Shown here in pieces: positions 45,135 to 55,286 of a stretch of 64,000 nt of DNA. The stretch lies in contig JARUPY010000541.1 in assembly GCA_029817715.1 (NCBI GenBank), forward strand, positions 1 to 64,000, read 5' to 3'. Each line of letters opens with the position of its first letter. Position 1 is the stretch's first letter. The notes under the pieces are model-generated. The model saw nothing but the letters and a program-made list of their open reading frames with translations. It was not told where the DNA came from and searched no databases. The translations under genes were made by a program, and so were the position numbers. Source of the stretch: Melastoma dodecandrum. Lineage: Eukaryota > Streptophyta > Magnoliopsida > Myrtales > Melastomataceae.

Positions 45135-46442
45135 AGCAGGAAAAGCAGGTGGAAATCATTATATTGTACATAATATACCCTCTGAGAGATGCAGAGGAAA
45201 TGGTGTGCGTTCAACTGGAAGTGTCCTAAAATCTTTCCTTGTCTGAGTCGATAAAAATTGTACTGAAATGGCAGTGATGTCTACGTCATCATGAATATAC
45301 AACCAGTATCTTAATTTCCTTCTTACACAACCGCAAAAACTAGAAAGAGAAAAAAAAAACTTCAACGGCTGTATCCATGTGATTATGATGAAGTGAAAGG
45401 GATTGAAAAGGGAGGAAGAATAAAACCCGCGATAAAGACATTGCAAATCTGTCCTTTTGCTAAATTACGAGAAGTCTGTTGATCCATCGTTTAGCAGATT
45501 AAACAAGACAAAAACACTTCAGATAGGATTCCCTGATATTTTCTTTTCCCATGGGAATGTTACTCTCATCCTCTATTTCCATTTGTCCTTGATGGGCCAA
45601 GTTGGCTGATGATGATGATGCATGATATACAACAATGAACGGATCAAAAGGCGCTGCGATAGTGCCATCGGAAGCGATCGAGCGGTCGACAAGTCACGTC
45701 TATCCACGGCGCAATAAGTTCAGACGGGTAATGTTGATTCAGGGTATCCTTTCAGTCTTAGAATACACAGTACTGGTGATATTCCAATTGTCCAAAATAA
45801 ACGCTGGCCACAAAACTGTTTTCAGACAATTGAAAAGGACTCTCCAATTATTGCCTACCTGAATTCACAGCTGAGCTTCTTAGATTGCCTCTTCTCTATG
45901 CAAACCCATATTGAAAGTGGCAGAAAATAGACAAAGCACCCACTTTTTCTTCTTTTTTCTTCACCTAATTGTAGTTATATGCCCGAAAATACACATTTCA
46001 GTTCCACAAACAGCACTTGGACAAGGGGACCACCCCCGCAATATAAATTTAGTGGCGAATTTGCTTATTGTCTGATGGGTGCAATTCAAACACATGAAGA
46101 TTATCAAAGCTGGAGGTCATTCTCATTTGAAAAGGGAATGATAAGATCGGCCGACAATACGAAAGGCAGAAGGCGATTTCACAATAGCTCTTCCTTTTGT
46201 CCTACTCATCGAGAACATATAACACAATAACAAAGATAGCAAACGGGCAGGCCTCCTATCTGAAGCCCCCATGGCTTGCAGGACCTTTCAAGGAGAAATT
46301 TTGATAGGCATTTATTCCCCCATTAGAACACTACGCCTAAGGCAGACACTGCATTTACGAATGATATGTGCCCACCATGCAGTCTAAGAATATTTGTTAG
46401 ACCCATCAAATGGTTGTTCATCGACTCACAAGATAGGACAGG
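45135..46442. other. intergenic between convergent Dof and HNH genes
   Basis: No supportable gene; short frames only. It holds the 3' ends of the two convergent genes. Confidence 0.4.
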
Positions 46443-47963
46443 TCACTGTATTCTGCAACCACCAGGATCTTCTGAATGGCGAACATTGCCATAAGCAGAC
46501 AGTTCAAGAAGGTCCATATCACGACCTGCGATTATCATGATGACACTAGTAAAAGCCATGGTGCATATAATGCAAGGGTGCATTTGCCTGCACTTAATTC
46601 ATGAGAAGGAAAATGGTTTCTTCTTCAGCCTTTTGAGGGGCATTTGCTTACCGGAAACCCGACAGTAAGAACTTTTCCTTATGAGGTCAGCCCTAGAAAT
46701 CTCTGTCTGATTTCCTTTTGAACGATTGACTGTAGCCTACAATACAACGGAAAGGATAAAATCACGGGGCCAAACCAAAGGAATGGGAAATATAGATTAC
46801 CAACCACTTCTTGCGTATGTACAGTTCGGTCCCCTACATACTGATCATTCGCATTTTCACATGCTAAGTCCCCAACATACTGATTATTCACATTTGCACA
46901 GGCTAAGTAGAATGAACTTTGTACCTGTAAAACCTGACAATTCTCAAGTGTGCTCTTTCCTCCCTGCATCATAAGCAGAAGGCAAAGGTCTTAGATCTGC
47001 CAATGGAGGGTCAATAAAAAGTGATTGCATTTGCGTTCTGCATCTGCAACTAAAGCTATAGCAGCTAAAATCATCACAGAATTGCACGGACTATCTAATA
47101 GAACTCATGTTAAGAGGCCCTCCTAAATTAAAAAATACGGATGCTAATTGATTCAGAGTTCAGAGGGAAGGATGGATCGAGGTTTACATGCAATGTTGTG
47201 CCAGTATCACTCTACATACATCCAACTATCCAGATTCCTAGCAATCTAATTCCATCCCAACAAAACATGCCGCCTAGAAGCATAACGCTTCGTGAAGAAA
47301 CAAGACAGTTATCGCAAGCAATCACAGCATGGAAAATCAACAGCCGCACAGGTTCACCTGCTTCATGCTACCCCATGCAAGCACACCACAGACATAAGAA
47401 TCCAGCTGGAACAATTTCCTTCCCACAGAACAAGCCTTCGTGAATTTTGAGACGTCCTTCAGTTTGTATTGCATAACAGCACAACACCGGAAACCACACT
47501 CACTTCCCCAAGAACCAACATACCACTACTTTCAAATCCCCAAATTCAACCAACCCAGAAACAAAAATCCAGACTTTAACCCACTAATCACCTTAGAGTA
47601 CGGCACGATATGGTCATAATCATGGCAAAGGCAACCTGGGCACCCGACAAGCTTCCTAAAGACGATGTTCCCAACTGCGTCTCGGCGCCACCTGTCCGGA
47701 TCCCTTCCCTTGACCTTCTCGGCCTTGTCCCAGCACTGCTGCTTCACGCTAAAAGGGAAGCTCCTCGGGTTCTGCTGGGCCGAACCGGTGCCTTCGAGCA
47801 GGACGTCAGCAACGCCGTCCGAAACGGTCTCGAACTCCCGGGCAACAAGGGAGGCAGAGGGAGCGCGCCTAGAGTCACGGAATTGTCCGACGTTCGAAGG
47901 GAAGGCGTTCTCAGCGTCCCGATGCTTGGTTTTGTCGGGTTTCCTCCTAGTTCTGGTCGCCAT
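46443..47963 (-). CDS. HNH endonuclease-domain protein
   Basis: A four-exon gene (47592-47963, 46925-46963, 46652-46736, 46443-46525) with GT-AG introns and matching phases, giving 192 residues; an in-frame ATG at 48029 would add 22. It belongs to a small plant family of HNH nuclease-domain proteins of unknown role. The HNH region runs from residue 92: WRRDAVGNIVFRKL, the Cys-rich turn CPGCLC (108-113), DYDHIVPYSK with His118, then GGKSTLENCQVLQ with Asn132 on exon 2, and NRSKGNQTEIS and SYCRVSG on exon 3. The last exon gives DMDLLELSAYGNVR. The His-Asn pair and Cys residues match a nuclease core, but activity has not been shown here. The N-terminus is basic, so organelle or nuclear targeting is possible. 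It is head-to-head with the CML gene, about 600 bp apart. Confidence 0.88.
46833..46910. repeat. 39-bp tandem duplication in HNH intron 2
   Basis: Two copies begin with CTACATACTGATCATTC (46834) and CAACATACTGATTATTC (46873). They lie between HNH exons 2 and 3, and each copy ends GCTAAGT. Confidence 0.8.
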
Positions 47964-48029
47964 CTTCTTCCCCCGATTCCTTCCTGTTGCTAGCTCCCCT
48001 GGTTGAGAAGATAAAGTGGGTCGAGACAA

Positions 48030-48622
48030 CCTTATTTTCTTCGAAACAAGCCCAGTTGCCTAACCTGCAGCAGGGATTGGACCCGACAGAAAGGGAAGTA
48101 GCAAAGAAATTGCCCCAATTGACCTGCGGTTGACGTTCATCTGATTGGATACTTGCTTTTTGGTCCTAAAAAGGGGGAAAAAAGCAAAAGCTTCTTTATC
48201 CAAAGAGTGACTCGGGAGTGGAATGATTCTGCACGAACGCGTAGTTTCATGGGGAGAAGATGACTTAGTCTGAGATCGTCAATTCAATTGCATCATTCCC
48301 CCTCCAAGAGCAGGACTAAAAGGAAGAAGCTCCGGGGAAACCTTCTCTGCAGGTTCCGGGAAATTCCATTTGGTAACCTTCCATACAAGAATTTTGATTG
48401 CCCATCTGGCATGTTTCTTCATCGTTTCCTAGAAAACGACAACGTCCCATGTCTTTCTTCTTCGTTGGCGGAGGCTTCATGGAAACAACTTCCTGTCAAT
48501 CTGTATCTGTATATAACACCCTATTAAGCATGATGGGTGATCATCCCTCCATATCCCAGATTGCTTAGCTTTTTCTGTATTTCTTTTCTCCTTTAGTTTA
48601 ACTTCAAGTTCCATCTGTTAAG
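48030..48622. promoter_or_regulatory. shared upstream region of HNH and CML genes
   Basis: The two genes diverge from this stretch of about 600 bp, so it must contain both promoters and leaders. I see no element that I can assign with confidence. Confidence 0.5.
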
Positions 48623-49273
48623 ATGTTGGTGTGGCTTCTTTTATTGAAACCTTCCTTCGCCCATGCCGGGGACACACCTACGGAAAACAATACTTTTGAT
48701 TTCGGCTACTCGATCCTTCTCCTTAGCTTGGCCATGACGCTCCATGACGTCTTCTTCTGCGTAAAGATTTCTATCAAGACTTTCCGGTGCATCTTTCACT
48801 TAGCCACCAGGGCGTACAACTGGTACGTCGAGAGTTTCACCGTCGCACAGGTTCAGAGACAGTGTCCGCCTGTTCCTTCCATGAGCCCAGCCCTTGGACT
48901 CGTTCCGGTGGCACAGGACGTGAGGATGACTTGCAGGGATGTGGAGAGAGTGATGGAACGTTTGGGGATTTTCGGGAAAAGGGACAGGTTGGATGCGTTT
49001 CCAGATGGGATAGGATCCAATGAGGTGACTGAAATCTTCGAGGAGGAGGAACTGGGAGTAGATGAAGTGAAGGAGGCGTTTTACGTGTTCGATAAGAACT
49101 GTGATGGGTACATAGACGCGAAGGAACTGAGGGACGTGCTCGTCAAATTAGGCATAGCGGAGTTTTCTGAAAACGACTGCAGGGGTTTGATTAGTGCGTT
49201 TGATCAAAACGGCGACAGGCTGATCGATTTCAGAGAGTTTACGAGAGTCGTTGAGAGGAGTTTCAACTCCTAA
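48623..49273 (+). CDS. CML: calmodulin-like calcium sensor with hydrophobic N-terminus
   Basis: A single-exon gene of 216 residues. The C-terminal half has two canonical EF-hand loops: DKNCDGYIDAKE (157-168) and DQNGDRLIDFRE (194-205), both with Asp at loop positions 1, 3 or 5 and Glu at 12. The preceding region (100-150, DVERVMERLGIF and VTEIFEEEELGVDEVKEAF) contains the relics of a first EF pair, of which no loop is functional. Residues 1-65 are hydrophobic (LVWLLLL; FGYSILLLSLAMTLHDVFF), pointing to a signal peptide or membrane anchor. This layout fits the CML45-47 group, small calcium sensors often induced by stress or pathogens. The ATG at 48623 is the first in frame after a stop. It diverges from the HNH gene. 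The partner and signalling pathway are unknown. Confidence 0.88.
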   Translation: MLVWLLLLKPSFAHAGDTPTENNTFDFGYSILLLSLAMTLHDVFFCVKISIKTFRCIFHLATRAYNWYVESFTVAQVQRQCPPVPSMSPALGLVPVAQDVRMTCRDVERVMERLGIFGKRDRLDAFPDGIGSNEVTEIFEEEELGVDEVKEAFYVFDKNCDGYIDAKELRDVLVKLGIAEFSENDCRGLISAFDQNGDRLIDFREFTRVVERSFNS

Positions 49274-49329
49274 TTGTATAATCAAGCCAAGCCCGGATGA
49301 ATAAACGCAAAGCTAAGCTTAATAACTGG

Positions 49330-50360
49330 TTTTACTCACTCTGTATAGAACTGTTAAGCTCTTGCAGTGCATGATGAGAATGATAATGTTGTCCTCTTCC
49401 TTGATATAATCCTCTTCCTCGATATAATCCTCTTCCTCTCCCAAACCTTTTGTTAGGAGGAAATCCTACCAAGTAAAAATACCTCTCCTTTAAGATGCCC
49501 CTTTTTTCCACAATGCTCACATATCCAATCTCCTCTTCCTTGCTTTCTGTCAGCCACCAAAGCCACAGAATGATTTTCCTCCTGCACTGCGGACTTTAAT
49601 TTCAAGTCTGTCTGTACAGAGGCTACCATAAGTGGTGCATCTCCAACCACACTTCCTGCATATTTCTGTCCCCTTTGCATTTCTTCCCGTTGCACTGAAT
49701 TAAACGCTTCACCTAGTGTTGGGGAAGGCTTTCTCATAAGCATCTGGGAACGTGAAGCTGCATACTCAACATTAACTCCATTAATAAACTGAAAAACCAT
49801 GTCCTTCTGTTCTTGCTCCGAGAAAGTTTTTGCTCACTGGCATTCGCATTTACCACATTCACAGCAAGGTAACGGTCTACAAACCCTCAGCTCTCACAAA
49901 ATCGAAAGCATCTCATTGTAATACGCTGAAATAGACTTCAACCCCTGTTCCAGACTGAAATACCTTAACAACAATTGGCATATCTTAGAATCATCGGGTT
50001 CGGCATACCTCTCTTTCAACTCATTCCAGATGTCCTGGGCTGACTCTAGGTAGAAGATTGTGGAAGCAATGGGCACAGATACTGACATCTTTATCCAAGC
50101 TTTCACTACGTTGTTACATCTCCTCCAAGCCGAGTATAATAAATCTTTCAAACCCTGTTTCAGAATGCTCCCTGGATAAAGCAAGCTCGAAGGATGCTCT
50201 TCACGAACTGTAATTTTCATCTTCTAATTCATGTGTCACAATAGACGTTACCTGACTTTCTGCAGAATGAATGTAGAATGGAGATTGAGGGCTCTCCACT
50301 ACCGCCATGTCTAACCTCCTTGCTTCCATATGCAAACCTGCGCTCTGATACCATGAAACC
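49330..50360 (-). mobile_element. truncated Copia retrotransposon: PBS and gag only
   Basis: On the minus strand TGGTATCAGAGCGCAGG (50334-50350) is the initiator tRNA-Met-type primer site, preceded by a terminal CA. Then gag pieces follow: MKITVREEHPSSLLYPG and WNELKERYAEPD (49894-50220), MVFQFINGVN to a zinc knuckle start CEHCGKKGH (49453-49800), and a GRGLYRGRGLYQGRG stretch near 49400. The knuckle lacks its last cysteine at the expected place, and the two gag frames are separated by a shift near 49850. Protease, integrase and RT are absent, so the 3' part has been lost. No matching LTR pair is found. It belongs to a different Copia family from the one at 17.9-23.4 kb. Confidence 0.8.
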
Positions 50361-51104
50361 GGGGGCCAACCTCACCTCCTGCTTTCATCCTCGTCCGGAC
50401 CCGATGAAAAAAATGTAATTATTATTCTAACCCGTCACCCTCACTGTAAAACCTTTTCCCATTAACAAACCCCCAAGTGTAATTATTATTCTACCCCTTC
50501 TTTACATTTATGGGCTTACAAGAATAAATGGGTAATTATGGGCCTCGGGCTCGTGATCCAACTTCTCACTCTTCTTGTCCGTCTTCCTCATCTTCCTTTT
50601 TGCAGCCATCGCTCAATTTCCTTTCCTTCTGTTGCGTCATTTGATTCATTTGCTCACAGTAAGCAGCAATATTCCTACAATTACGAGCCCGGAACAGGAA
50701 GAACATGTGCTGCTTGCCTGTTGGCATCTCCTGCTCAGTCCATGGGCTGAGACTACTGGTGTCGGCTGCGATAAAACAAGGAAGAAGATTCTTCGTCATT
50801 GGAATGTAAGATGTATATAGGGAGCATAAAAGTTCAATTAGCAGGGTGGAACACAGGCAGGCGTCCAAGATTGTAGCTGGGATGAAGCTATGATAGTTCA
50901 ACGATGTTCTGGCGAAGACGGCTTCTCGCAATGCCATCGCAAAGTCCTGATCTCCTCTTCTCCCCTCGACTTTCAGATAGGTTCCTCCCAGGGATGCGCG
51001 GGGTCGTCCCGTTTTATGTTGTTCTGCATCATGCGAATGGAAGTTAAATGGATAAGGAACGATTTTTTTTAATTTAAGTTTACGCAATTCGAGAAAAGCA
51101 GGTC
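50361..51104. other. spacer with one unassigned frame
   Basis: A minus-strand frame of 173 codons (50566-51087) has no recognisable domain; its C-terminal end is Lys/Glu-rich. I do not call it a gene. Part may be the LTR of the truncated Copia. Confidence 0.3.
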
Positions 51105-51178
51105 GGCCTATTAGCTCAGTTGGTTAGAGCGTGGTGCTAATAACGCCAAGGTCGCAGGTTCGACCCCTGCATGGGCCA
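51105..51178 (+). tRNA. tRNA-Ile (anticodon AAT)
   Basis: A complete cloverleaf: acceptor stem GGCCTAT with ATGGGCC (one G-T pair), D arm TAGCTCAGTTGGTTAGAGC, anticodon arm GTGGTGCTAATAACGCC with AAT in the loop, variable loop AAGGTC, T arm GCAGGTTCGACCCCTGC, and discriminator A at 51178. The A and B boxes of the internal pol III promoter are intact, and a T-rich run that can end transcription (TTTTTTT) follows within about 10 bp. It appears functional. Confidence 0.95.
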
Positions 51179-51780
51179 CGCATTTTTTTAATCAATATCC
51201 TTCTTCTCAGGCGCATTTTCACCGGATACCATAATTTTAACAGAATTGGGATTTGTCATAATTAAAAGGAAGGGGGATGCATGCAATTATTTAGCGCAAA
51301 GGACGAATCATCTTCTTGTTCTAATCATTCATTTTGATCGATGTGCAGCGACCACCAATCGGGATGGACACTAATTGCGAGGAAATACCTCAATTGAGTG
51401 CGATGTAATAATACACCCACCCACCACCTCAATTGTCATCTCTTGCATTCGAAGGAAGGTCCAGTGGGGAGAGGGAGAGTGGATTACAAGGCAAAGAAGC
51501 CCCGGAATGATCATTAGCATTATTAGCCCCATTCCCTAAGAAATAGGAGATCAACAATGAAGGAAAGGGCCAACACAAACAAGAGTCCAAGCCAAAAAAA
51601 AAAAAAAACACAGCAACAACGAGGATGTCCTAAAAGACAAGCCTAACCCTACGCCTCTTGATTGATTGGCCTATCCATTCCTCTCCTCTACCAGTAGGCA
51701 CTCTTTCTTTTGGTTGGAGTGATTCATAAGCAACGCAGGCATCATCGAGGACTGAGGGAAAGGAAACAAAGGCTGCCTCC
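51179..51780. other. upstream region of the membrane-protein gene
   Basis: No supportable gene. Near the end an A tract (51594-51609) precedes the next gene. Confidence 0.4.
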
Positions 51781-52851
51781 ATGGCAGATGCAGCAACATC
51801 AGCAACGACAACGACGATGGCATTTACTTTCCCCATGCAGAGAACCGGGAAGATCCTCAGGAGATCCGTCCACATATTCCTGCAGGATTACCACCACTTC
51901 ACCTCCACCTGCGCTTTGCTTGTGCTTCCCTTCGCCGTCTCCGTCCTCCTCTCTCAGTCGTTCATATTCTCGTCCCCGCCGTCGCTGCTCCCTACCATTT
52001 ATTACCGCCTGCGGACCCTTTTTGATGCTGCGGGGTTCCCTGCCTCGTCAGAGTTCTTCAACATCCTCAACCTCAAGATCTCACAGACGATATCTTCCTC
52101 ATTCATTGCGCTACCATTCTCTCTCACTTTCCTGCTCTTTGGCAAGTCGTGCGTCGTTGCTTCCGTGAACCACGATAGTGCCAAGCCGGTCCACCCCGTT
52201 TTGTTCTCCTCTTTCATCGTGACGTACAAGTCAATCCTGGCGACTTATATCTGCAACTCCCTGATCATCCTCTCAGCGAATGCCACTGCCTTGTCGCTCC
52301 TGTTCGTCGCTTTCAACTGTCTGGAGGCAGTCTACGCCAGCAATAACAATGCTCCGCATGATTTTACCATGCTTTTGTCTGCTGTTCTCTATTCCATCAT
52401 CCTTGCACATGCTCTGGTGGTTTGCAATTTGGCTCTTGTTTTGTCTGGCTCAGAGAAGATTGGTGGATCCGTCGCAATCCTCAAGGCTTGTGTCATGATC
52501 AGTGGTTCAACATCGACTGCTCTGTCACTGGCTGTGCCGGTCAATCTGGCTCTGGCCGCTACGGAGGCTCTGTTTCATTTTCGGGTGGTTCGGTATCACC
52601 AGATGAGAAGTCTGCGGAGATTTCCTGTAGCCATGGAGTCGCTTCTCATAGCCTTCTTGTATTCAATGTTGATAGTTCTCGACACCATTGCGGGCTGCAT
52701 CTTCTACCGAAGCTGCAAGGAGATGAATCCCCCAACCATCGACTGCAATGAGGATGGGCACCACTGCCAGATTGAAATCGGCAATGATCGCAAATGCAGC
52801 AGACATCACAAAACCGAGATCCCGAAGAAACTTCAATTGGAATGCAGATGA
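51781..52851 (+). CDS. plant multi-pass membrane protein of unknown function
   Basis: A single-exon gene of 356 residues. Six hydrophobic segments lie at about 41-61, 101-121, 157-180, 197-222, 240-262 and 284-309, so it is an integral membrane protein. A polar N-terminus (MADAATSATTTT) is followed by a short amphipathic region (KILRRSVHIFLQDYHHF) that is characteristic of a plant family with no assigned biochemical role. The C-terminal tail after residue 310 is polar and contains several His and Cys residues (NEDGHHCQIEIGND, CSRHHK). No catalytic motif or known transporter signature is seen. I take the first ATG; an internal Met13 is possible. It is followed by 2.4 kb of spacer before the heparanase gene. 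Confidence 0.85.
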   Translation: MADAATSATTTTMAFTFPMQRTGKILRRSVHIFLQDYHHFTSTCALLVLPFAVSVLLSQSFIFSSPPSLLPTIYYRLRTLFDAAGFPASSEFFNILNLKISQTISSSFIALPFSLTFLLFGKSCVVASVNHDSAKPVHPVLFSSFIVTYKSILATYICNSLIILSANATALSLLFVAFNCLEAVYASNNNAPHDFTMLLSAVLYSIILAHALVVCNLALVLSGSEKIGGSVAILKACVMISGSTSTALSLAVPVNLALAATEALFHFRVVRYHQMRSLRRFPVAMESLLIAFLYSMLIVLDTIAGCIFYRSCKEMNPPTIDCNEDGHHCQIEIGNDRKCSRHHKTEIPKKLQLECR

Positions 52852-55286
52852 AGATTCAATCAATGACGGCCTGAATAAGTTGCCGGGTTGATAAAAGGTA
52901 TTGCAAGGTCAATTGTGAACTGCACAAAGAACTCTTCAACAAATGCAAAGAGTTCTGCAATCATATTTTTCATTTGTTCTTTGTATAGAATACCTGCAAA
53001 GAAAATTTCATGCATCATTTATGGAAAAACTTCATGGTCTGCTCATATTGAAGATGGTTGACAACTCCGGCACTTACATTGATATTCCATGCTCTTCTGC
53101 GATTATGACGTGCCGGATGCAATTATTTATTATATTTCTAATTGGTACTGCCAAAACCAACCAACCGTAAACTCCACTGGACAAATTTCTCAGAAAGTAG
53201 TATGCCTTAACATGTAATTGCAAACACAGCAGTCTAGAAGAAAGGAATCGAAACATGATCCATCCGTGAATCCGATACAATGAAACACTAATCCCTACTC
53301 AGCTACTTCGGCTTCAGGAAGCGAGATCCGGCGAACATAGATAGTTCAAACACATATCACCAACACACATTGAGGCCTCACTCAATTGAGGCAACAAAGA
53401 ATCAGAAACACCTGTCGATTTCAACAGCAATCAAATCAAGACTAGAGTGAGTTGGATTCTGGCACGTGCTCCAATGCAGTCCCTGATATAAGCCCAGGAA
53501 TCCTCAGGCCTAACCCGGGGAATGCCGCAGTAAGTGGCTTGGCGGACGATTGACTCAAGAGTCTCGCAGCTACCCCATCTCGGCTTGGAGGAAGGAAAAG
53601 CCATTGTTGGAGCGGCAGGGTCGCGGTTCGCACCTTCCCCATGCATAATAGCAACCGGCTGATCGGCAACAGGCCAAAAATTCCAAAAGACAAGAAAAAA
53701 AGACGTCATGGGACAAATCCGAACTGTTGGGGAAGAAAAGAAGAAAATTGTCATGTTATTACATCTGGGGGAAGTGAAATTGCATGTGGGGTTGTTGTGG
53801 TTGTTCACGTCCTGATTGGAGGAGACCCATGAGGCGATTCCAGTCAGGCACAACTCCCAGAATCTCTTGCTGGAAGAACTTCTACTTCTCCTTCTCCTTC
53901 TCCATCTTATTCAATCTATATCTGCTTCCCGTTATTTGTTGTGACTGAACTTAAAAAGAAAAAAGAAAAGAAATCAAAATGAGTGGAGTAAGATAAGATG
54001 GGCGTGGTCCATCCAGCACTTGAAAGAGATGGACAGTACACATTTTGTCAGAAATGCCATTTGTGTCCAAGGTTTCTGAGAACAGAGGAAATCTGTGGTT
54101 TGTCCGGAAGCAAATGCTGGGCATTGAGTGTGTTTTTTTGCATACCAAACCTCCTACACTTCCATGGGACTCGGGTCCCTTCTGCTAAGCCATTGTAAGT
54201 GTCAGGGGAAGTGTTGTTAAATCCCTACTGACTTTAGTTTGAAACATAAAGAGTTTGTTTTCCCATCTCGAAAATCCACGACATGATCCCTGACGGACGT
54301 ACATCGATGAAGATTTGGATGAGGGGAACTGGATATATTTCCCATCTGCAACTGGACACGTAGCCCACTCCATTGGTAGACACGTGGGGGTTGTCCATTG
54401 GGTTGACTTGAGCCCAAATAAAGAGGCCCAATTTCTCTTTTTATATTATATATAAATTCGGCTGCGTGGTAACTGAAAAGAAAAACATCTGACAAACAAA
54501 TAATATATATATGTATATGTAATATATATATATATATAAGGAAAAAAAAGGGGAATGTAGGACTTCCTGAGGAAAATTCAGTTAGGACAAGGGTGGGTGA
54601 GTTTTCCGAGGCATGCAAATGCAGTGTCCTTTCCCCCCGCTGCAGACGGAGACGACGCGAACTGCTGACGTCATCCGGGAGCAGCTGATGCCTTGTTCTC
54701 GTCTCCTTCCCTGGGATTGAACCACTCGAAGCTTCGGGGTAACCCCGCTTCACAAGGCAACTCTCTGTCCTCCCCCCTGTCTGGGAGAAGAATCAAACCC
54801 CGACAGGGGGACTTTTTTTGCATTGTTCCTTCCTTGTTTCCGGAATTCCCGGCGATGTTTTCAACTGGGGCCTCCTGTGAACAGGGTTTGTGGTTAGTTT
54901 TCTTTTGCTTGTGGGGGTCGAATCGGATGGCGGGTCTCCATCAAAGTGGTGGGTGACGGGTCATGGGGTGGATGTCTGAAGCCTAGAAAGGACTGATCGC
55001 CACTTGTTCCGTCGGTGGATATTTTTACACGAGTTGTTAGTTCATTTGATTCGCTTCCACTCCAAAATAAATGGGGGATGCCCCAACTCATGGTTTTATT
55101 GGTGAACTCCTCTGAGGTAACTGTGTTTGGGTTGAGTAAATTGCTAGTGATTTCTCAAGAGGGAAGATTCAAACGTGTTTGTGATCCTCTGGGCGGTGGC
55201 TGACTGTGATTAGTGTTGTCAGATTTCACAGGAAGTCACCAATTTGGGATAGCTAGTTCTGGAGGAGGCCTCGAGTTTCCAAATCA
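52852..55286. other. intergenic spacer
   Basis: Several short frames, including one of 140 codons on the minus strand (53431-53853), lack domains. AT repeats occur near 54505-54538. The last few hundred bases are the likely promoter of the heparanase gene. Confidence 0.4.

Noticed and set aside
50566..51087. 173-codon minus-strand frame
   Set aside because: No domain or homologue recognised; adjacent to a Copia remnant and ends in low-complexity Lys/Glu.
53431..53853. 140-codon minus-strand frame with MHGEGANRDP and RPEDSWAYIRDCI
   Set aside because: No family recognised and no supporting exon; kept only as unassigned.
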